Below, one piece after another: positions 59,401-64,000 of a stretch of DNA of 64,000 nt; positions within the stretch are counted from its first letter, which is position 1, and each line of letters begins with the position of its first letter. Made by a program: the position numbers and the translations under genes. The notes beneath the pieces are model-generated. The model searched no databases. It was not told where the DNA came from and saw only the letters and a program-made list of their open reading frames with translations. Source of the stretch: Aquila chrysaetos chrysaetos (Eukaryota; Chordata; Aves; Accipitriformes; Accipitridae); contig NC_044006.1 of NCBI RefSeq assembly GCF_900496995.4, positions 43,113,620-43,177,619 of the forward strand. The letters run 5' to 3'.

Positions 59401-62400
59401 GTAGTGACAGCAAATCTAGATAGTTTGACATGGTCACAGTGAGTATCAGCCTATAAGTTTGCAAGGGTGAAAGTAGTGACTGGACAGTTGCATAATAAAA
59501 CCAAAGACATTAAAATACATGCTGTTTTGTGAGATGGTTGTGGGATGAGAAGCTGAGTTTAAGAAATGCAGTCTTATTCGTGGCCCTGAAATAACTGAGG
59601 ATCTTTAGAACAGAAAGATAAGGAAATGCTGAGAATCCAGAGTCTCTCTTAAGCAGTCTTTTCTCTCTTAAGCAGTATTTAAATTAATTTCTGTGATAAC
59701 GATGGAGCTAAGATCAGAATGTACAGATTCCTTAAAGACTAGTATAGAATTGAGATATTTTAATGCTTCAGATAACAGAGGTGTCTATTTTCTCTCATTA
59801 AATATGACTTAGTAAGAAAGACTGTTAACTATTTTAATTTTCTTGTTCATATTGCAGAATGAATATAAATTGTTTATGCAGAATAATTGGGTTGGTCTGT
59901 GATACAGACCAAGATACAGCTTGCTAATTATTTCCTTATAGTAAGAAGTAGAGGAGGAAAATTCTTTAAAATCTCCCTTTGTGACTCCTTGAAGCTCTGA
60001 ATCTCTTAATCCCTGCCTGTAGTCTTGCTGATATAAATCTTACTAGGTACTTTTTCAGCATCATCCTTCAGTCCTTAAACTCTTCCAGATTATTGTGATT
60101 CCCTTAGTCTCTCCTTTTGAAGCACTGTAGGAGATATAACTAGGTGATCTATGTTGCATCAGAAGATGAGATGTAATTGCCTGCCAATGACAGACACAGT
60201 ATGCAACTGCTAACAGGTAATCTCTCTTTAGCTGCAGTATACATCTACAGTTACTTTGTTTGAGGAAGTTTGAAATGTGTAAGAACTTACGCTGTCACCT
60301 CTGTCACTCCAATTTTAAAGTTGTATGTTTGTGAATGCAAGCCCCTAAAGGGCTTAAACAGATAGTTCCAAAAAGACTTGACCTACATGAAATGCAACAT
60401 TTGCTTTTGGCAACTTAATACAGATTCATCCTCATAAATGATACTATTTAGAAAACTCTATGGGCGGTGTCATAAGATGCTTCAGTTGACTAGATAAGGA
60501 CACTAAGCTAACTTTTACATTGTATGGGAGTGATTGGGTCCTTGGTGTTTTTGGCACCTCCCAGCACCTCTAGATTGTGCAGTATCTGGTTTTTGTTTTT
60601 TTGTTTTGTTCAAGTTTCCAAAGTTCTTGTCGTTTAAGAATTGATCTTTCAAGTGTAAAAAGTATGGACAACACAGTATCCTCATGAAGGAGTGACTGAG
60701 GAGAGTGAATTCTTTGTCTTTTTATTGAAGGATGTTTTCTAAATCTGAATGATGTCACATTAAATGTTTTTCTATATTGCTGATCACTTTTACGAGGGAG
60801 GGAAGTAGAAATAATTCCCAGAGAAATTGGTAATTGTTGTAGGGGCTGAAGTGTAAAGAGAAGAATTAAGGAGGCTGTTAAACAAGAGTACAAAAACAGG
60901 CAAGGTGATTAAAAAGCATGTTAGTGGTTCTAAAAGGAAATGTGTTTTTTATAGTGAACAGTGGATTTCAAATGTAAAAATAAAAACACCAAATAAAATT
61001 TGGTAATATTTAAGTGCACATACATCCTTTCATTGCAGTGAAAGTCACGTGGCTAGATCAGCAGATAGCCAGCTTAATAAGGGTAACCTGTAATGCAGAC
61101 CTGATTATATGGTCCACATGTTATAGCCAAGCTTTGAATTTGGCCTTCATTGATAAGTTTGGCAGGCCTATCATCCTAATAGGTGATATTCTTCATGTGT
61201 CCCTTGTCCTTTGTATTGAGGTAAAGGGGAAAGGTAGTGTAGCTGTAATACTTGTTAGTAAGGAGTCTCTCAGGTTCCATTTCTGGTGGATTTATTGTCT
61301 TGACATGTGAGGACAGCATCCTTTGAAAAGAACTTCAGCCCAAAGTACCGAAGAGTTTAACTGTAAAAGAAAATGCAAATCTGGACATAGGCAGAGTAAG
61401 AAATAAATCAAGAAAAACATTGTGAGGACAGGCAGGAGGAGAAATGATGTAAATAAACATGAAATGTAGTGCCTTGCTATGCATTTTTTTCATTAAGAAT
61501 TTTGCACATTTTTTTGCAAAGTTACAGATGTATATAGCTTACTATTCTGTAGAGCTTTTTAGCTGAGCTCCCTAGAAATGCTGTACACTATAAAATGTGA
61601 GGAAATCATTATCTGCTCTTTGTTTGCTTGTTTTCCTAGTTTTTCTCTTGTGTGCATTACCATGCAAGAAAAAAACCCTCCTGTCTTTACTTTTATTGGA
61701 TTGCTTTGAACTGTACTATTATACATCTTGTTTTATATGGTTTAAGTTGTATGCAAGGAAAACAGGATAACAATGAGGAAGAAAAAGTAGGAAGAAAAAT
61801 AATTTGTGTTGCATATATCTATGTGCATGTATTATGCGAGTAAGTATGTGCATAGATAGGTTTTGACTGGAAATCTTTGGCCATTCTGTTGAACTGAGAC
61901 TGTCTTAGTAATAATGTTTAGGAGTAGAATTTGTGATGTTCGATACTGAGATAGTTATTGTTTTAGGGGGGAAATCACTGATATCAATACTTTAATATAT
62001 TTGTGCTAATTAGTTTTTAGTGTATCTGTGTATCTTACAAAAAAATCTGAAAGGGGAGGAGGGTAGCTTTGAAAATACAGTAAAACACTGAGAAGTCAGT
62101 AGGCTCATTGTTAGAACGTAGACACTTATACAGTTTTAAAGATATTTTAAAAAAAAATTGTTTTATAAAATAGTTTCTTGCACTTTACCTGCTGGCTTTT
62201 CAATTTGGTAGATAACATCTGAACTCCAGCAGAGTTTTATAATCCCCACGTGCTTAAATATACTAAATGTTCTTTTTCCATTAAGGTTAATGTTCGTGAA
62301 GAAATTGAAGAGTTTTTTCCAAGAATGTGGAAGATAAATCAAGATAAAAGAAGGCTAATGAAAAGTATTAAAGATCAGAAAATTAAAATTGAATGGGGGA

Positions 62401-63010
62401 AAAAATTGAACAGAAGATTGGTCAGATAGAAGCACTTGAATATTTTTTTAAGGCTATAAGGAATTGTTTGAATTGGGGAAGAATACACGAAGTATGAAAA
62501 ATGAAAAACTCAATGAAGAATGAAGAAAAGTAGAAAGCAAGAGTGAAGTAGAATTAAAAGAATCTGGAAGAATGAATGGGTCCTAGGTTAAGTAAATGTA
62601 TGGTTTATGTTCCAGTGTCTGTATGATCAAGTTGTAGATGAATTTGCATGATTACTTAGTTAATAGAGAATTGGTGATCTGGTTCAAGCAGGGACCTATT
62701 TGAGGAAAGCATACAATATTAACAGTGGGTTAGCAAAATGAAATTTGTTTTGGAGGGTATTGCCTAACCATTTGTTTTTCAGGAGCAATCAATGTAATAG
62801 AATTACTGTACTTTAAATGTTAGGAGTTAGGCATTTATACAACCAATACCATTTTTAATACTGTCTTTTTTGTTAGGAGTCTCGCTCCCAGTCAAAATCT
62901 CCAGCTGGGAGTCCTGCTCGTGTAAAATCGGAGAGCAGGTCAGGATCTCGCAGTCCATCGAGGGCTTCCAAACATTCTGAATCGCACTCTAGGTCAAGGT
63001 CAAAATCAAG
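53366..63010 (+). CDS. TRA2A: TRA2A, first two coding exons (gene continues to the right)
   Basis: Coding exon 1 (53366-53401) and exon 2 (62877-63010) join in phase 0 to give MSDVEENNFEGRESRSQSKS, then GSPARVKSES and a dense Arg/Ser run, nearly identical to human TRA2A. This is the N-terminal RS1 domain. The RNA-recognition motif and the C-terminal RS2 domain lie beyond the window. TRA2A is a nuclear splicing regulator that binds GAA-rich exonic enhancers (established). The 9.5-kb first intron contains a GAA-rich exon with an in-frame stop (listed separately) that fits autoregulation by nonsense-mediated decay. The CpG island at 52.8-53.8 kb drives it, divergently from CCDC126. Confidence 0.97.
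53402..62285 (+). other. TRA2A: TRA2A intron 1, part upstream of the poison exon
   Basis: About 8.9 kb, GC-rich for the first 750 bases and then AT-rich with many T runs. Open frames on either strand (for example 55361-55783 and 58617-59018, minus) show no recognisable similarity. No clear transposable element seen. Confidence 0.5.
62286..62586 (+). other. TRA2A: Probable TRA2A poison exon (GAA-rich, in-frame stop)
   Basis: Acceptor TTCTTTTTCCATTAAG is followed by a purine-rich segment dense in GAAGA, AGAA and GGAAG motifs, which are TRA2-type binding sites. It ends at AG|GTTAAG (62586) or at AA|GTAAAT (62591). Spliced after exon 1 it would add 47 codons (VNVREEIEEFFPRMWK...) and then TAG at 62427-62429, truncating the protein before the RS domain. 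TRA2 genes in vertebrates are known to carry highly conserved poison exons between their first coding exons that TRA2 proteins activate to limit their own level. Position, composition and stop agree with that. Inclusion has not been shown here. Confidence 0.8.
62877..63010 (+). CDS. TRA2A: TRA2A coding exon (RS1 domain)
   Basis: Acceptor CTTTTTTGTTAG; encodes ESRSQSKSPAGSPARVKSES and then RSGSRSPSRASKHSESHSRS, ending TCAAG|GTATGT (phase 2). The match to human TRA2A is nearly complete. Confidence 0.97.
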
Positions 63011-64000
63011 GTATGTCCAGGAAGTTGTTCATGTTTATTCGGTGTTACTGCTTATGCCTGTTCTTTTGGTACATTGATGAGATTTCTTCTCCCCTTGTTG
63101 TAAAAATTATAAACCTTATGGGGTGTATTAACAGGGCTATGTTAATTTCCATGTTAGTGGTTATATAGGTGGACAAAGTTGGGGAAAGATTCCATAAGTA
63201 ATAAAGCATGGATATGAATAGAGAAAGTAATATAAATAGAAGAACTAATGTAGAAATCACAACTAAAATTTGTAGGTTTATCTCTTCCAGAAGAGAGAGA
63301 AGGGATTACATGTCAATTCTGTAAAAGCTCCTGCCTCCTTCCCACAAAGTCTTTTGGGGGGAAACTCTTTTGTGGACTTCTCCTTTAGGGAAACAAAGAA
63401 AAGTCAGGTGAGAACTGCAGCAAGGTAGTCTGGGTTAGATAAAAGGAGTAAGCTCTGTAACTGCTGGAAATGTTGGAAGATGCTGCTTGGGGAAGTTCTT
63501 GACATTCCTTCATTGGAGGCTTTAAAAACAAAATCTGAAAACTACAGCTTAAATTGGGCGTGGATAGCTTCTAAATTTATGGGAGCTTTAAGATGTAAAT
63601 TCATTTTTCGATGCTGCACATTTCTTCTCTGTCCTTTTCTACCCCAAGCATGTGTGTGCAGAGGCAACGTTTTATAGTCCTCTGTTCTGAGAGAGCTTGC
63701 TCAGAACAGGAGGAATGTCTGTCTTTTTTTCTCTAAAGATGTCATAAATATTACCTGGCTTATACTACCTATGTTCTCTCTTCCCTTGTACCATTATACT
63801 GGTGAAAATGGGGAGAGCTACTGAATCCTCCTTTCATCAATGGAGAGAGAAACCAGAAAACAGCATTTGTAGCTCTGGAGGGGGAAGAGGAATTGCATAG
63901 TATTATGTTGTTCCTCCTCCCCAGTTCTTGGGAGAGATCAGTAATCCATCTTCCCTATTATACACTTTATACCAGGGCAGCCGAAAAAGAGTTACTGTGC
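63011..64000 (+). other. TRA2A: TRA2A intron 2, start
   Basis: Sequence after the GTATGT donor to the window edge. No further TRA2A exon is recognisable before 64000. Confidence 0.55.

Overview
This is vertebrate nuclear DNA, almost certainly from a bird. All coding sequence lies in short exons separated by AT-rich introns. Four CpG-island promoters are visible, CR1-type LINE fragments occur, and there are two avian-style endogenous-retrovirus LTR insertions. There are no operons, bacterial genes or CRISPR arrays. The gene order STK31 - FAM221A - CCDC126 - TRA2A matches human 7p15.3, reversed as a block. The exact species cannot be read from the sequence; the LTR types make me favour a neoavian bird over chicken (inference).

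Layout. (1) 1-11.2 kb, minus strand: the 5' part of STK31, nine coding exons covering the N-terminus, the Tudor domain and the start of the coiled coil; the kinase-like C-terminus lies beyond the left edge. Its CpG island is at about 11.24-12.1 kb. (2) 12.1-16.4 kb: intergenic DNA with a clean solo LTR flanked by a 5-bp target duplication. (3) 16.45-25.11 kb, minus strand: complete FAM221A, seven coding exons and 298 codons, with a CpG island at its 5' end. (4) 25.7-33.2 kb: intergenic DNA with a CR1 fragment, a decayed protein-like stretch and a large LTR insertion containing a roughly 1.01-kb tandem duplication. (5) 33.2-49.6 kb, minus strand: CCDC126, two coding exons and 139 codons, an 11-12 kb 5' intron and a CpG-island promoter. 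(6) 50-52.7 kb: spacer between divergent promoters. (7) 52.8-64 kb, plus strand: TRA2A from its CpG-island promoter through coding exons 1 and 2, continuing past the right edge.

Most notable signals. Intron 1 of TRA2A holds a GAA-rich exon with good splice sites and an in-frame stop (62286-about 62586). It is placed and composed like the autoregulatory poison exon known in TRA2 genes. Two introns, one in STK31 and one in FAM221A, appear to use GC-AG splice sites, as forced by reading frame and protein similarity. Three of the four CpG-island promoters contain an NRF1-type GCGCATGCGC motif. Several exon-like or protein-like fragments that I cannot assign lie in the FAM221A and CCDC126 introns and between those two genes.

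The four genes do not form one pathway: STK31 is a germline Tudor/kinase-like protein, FAM221A is uncharacterised, CCDC126 resembles the stem region of the Golgi enzyme MGAT5, and TRA2A is a splicing regulator.
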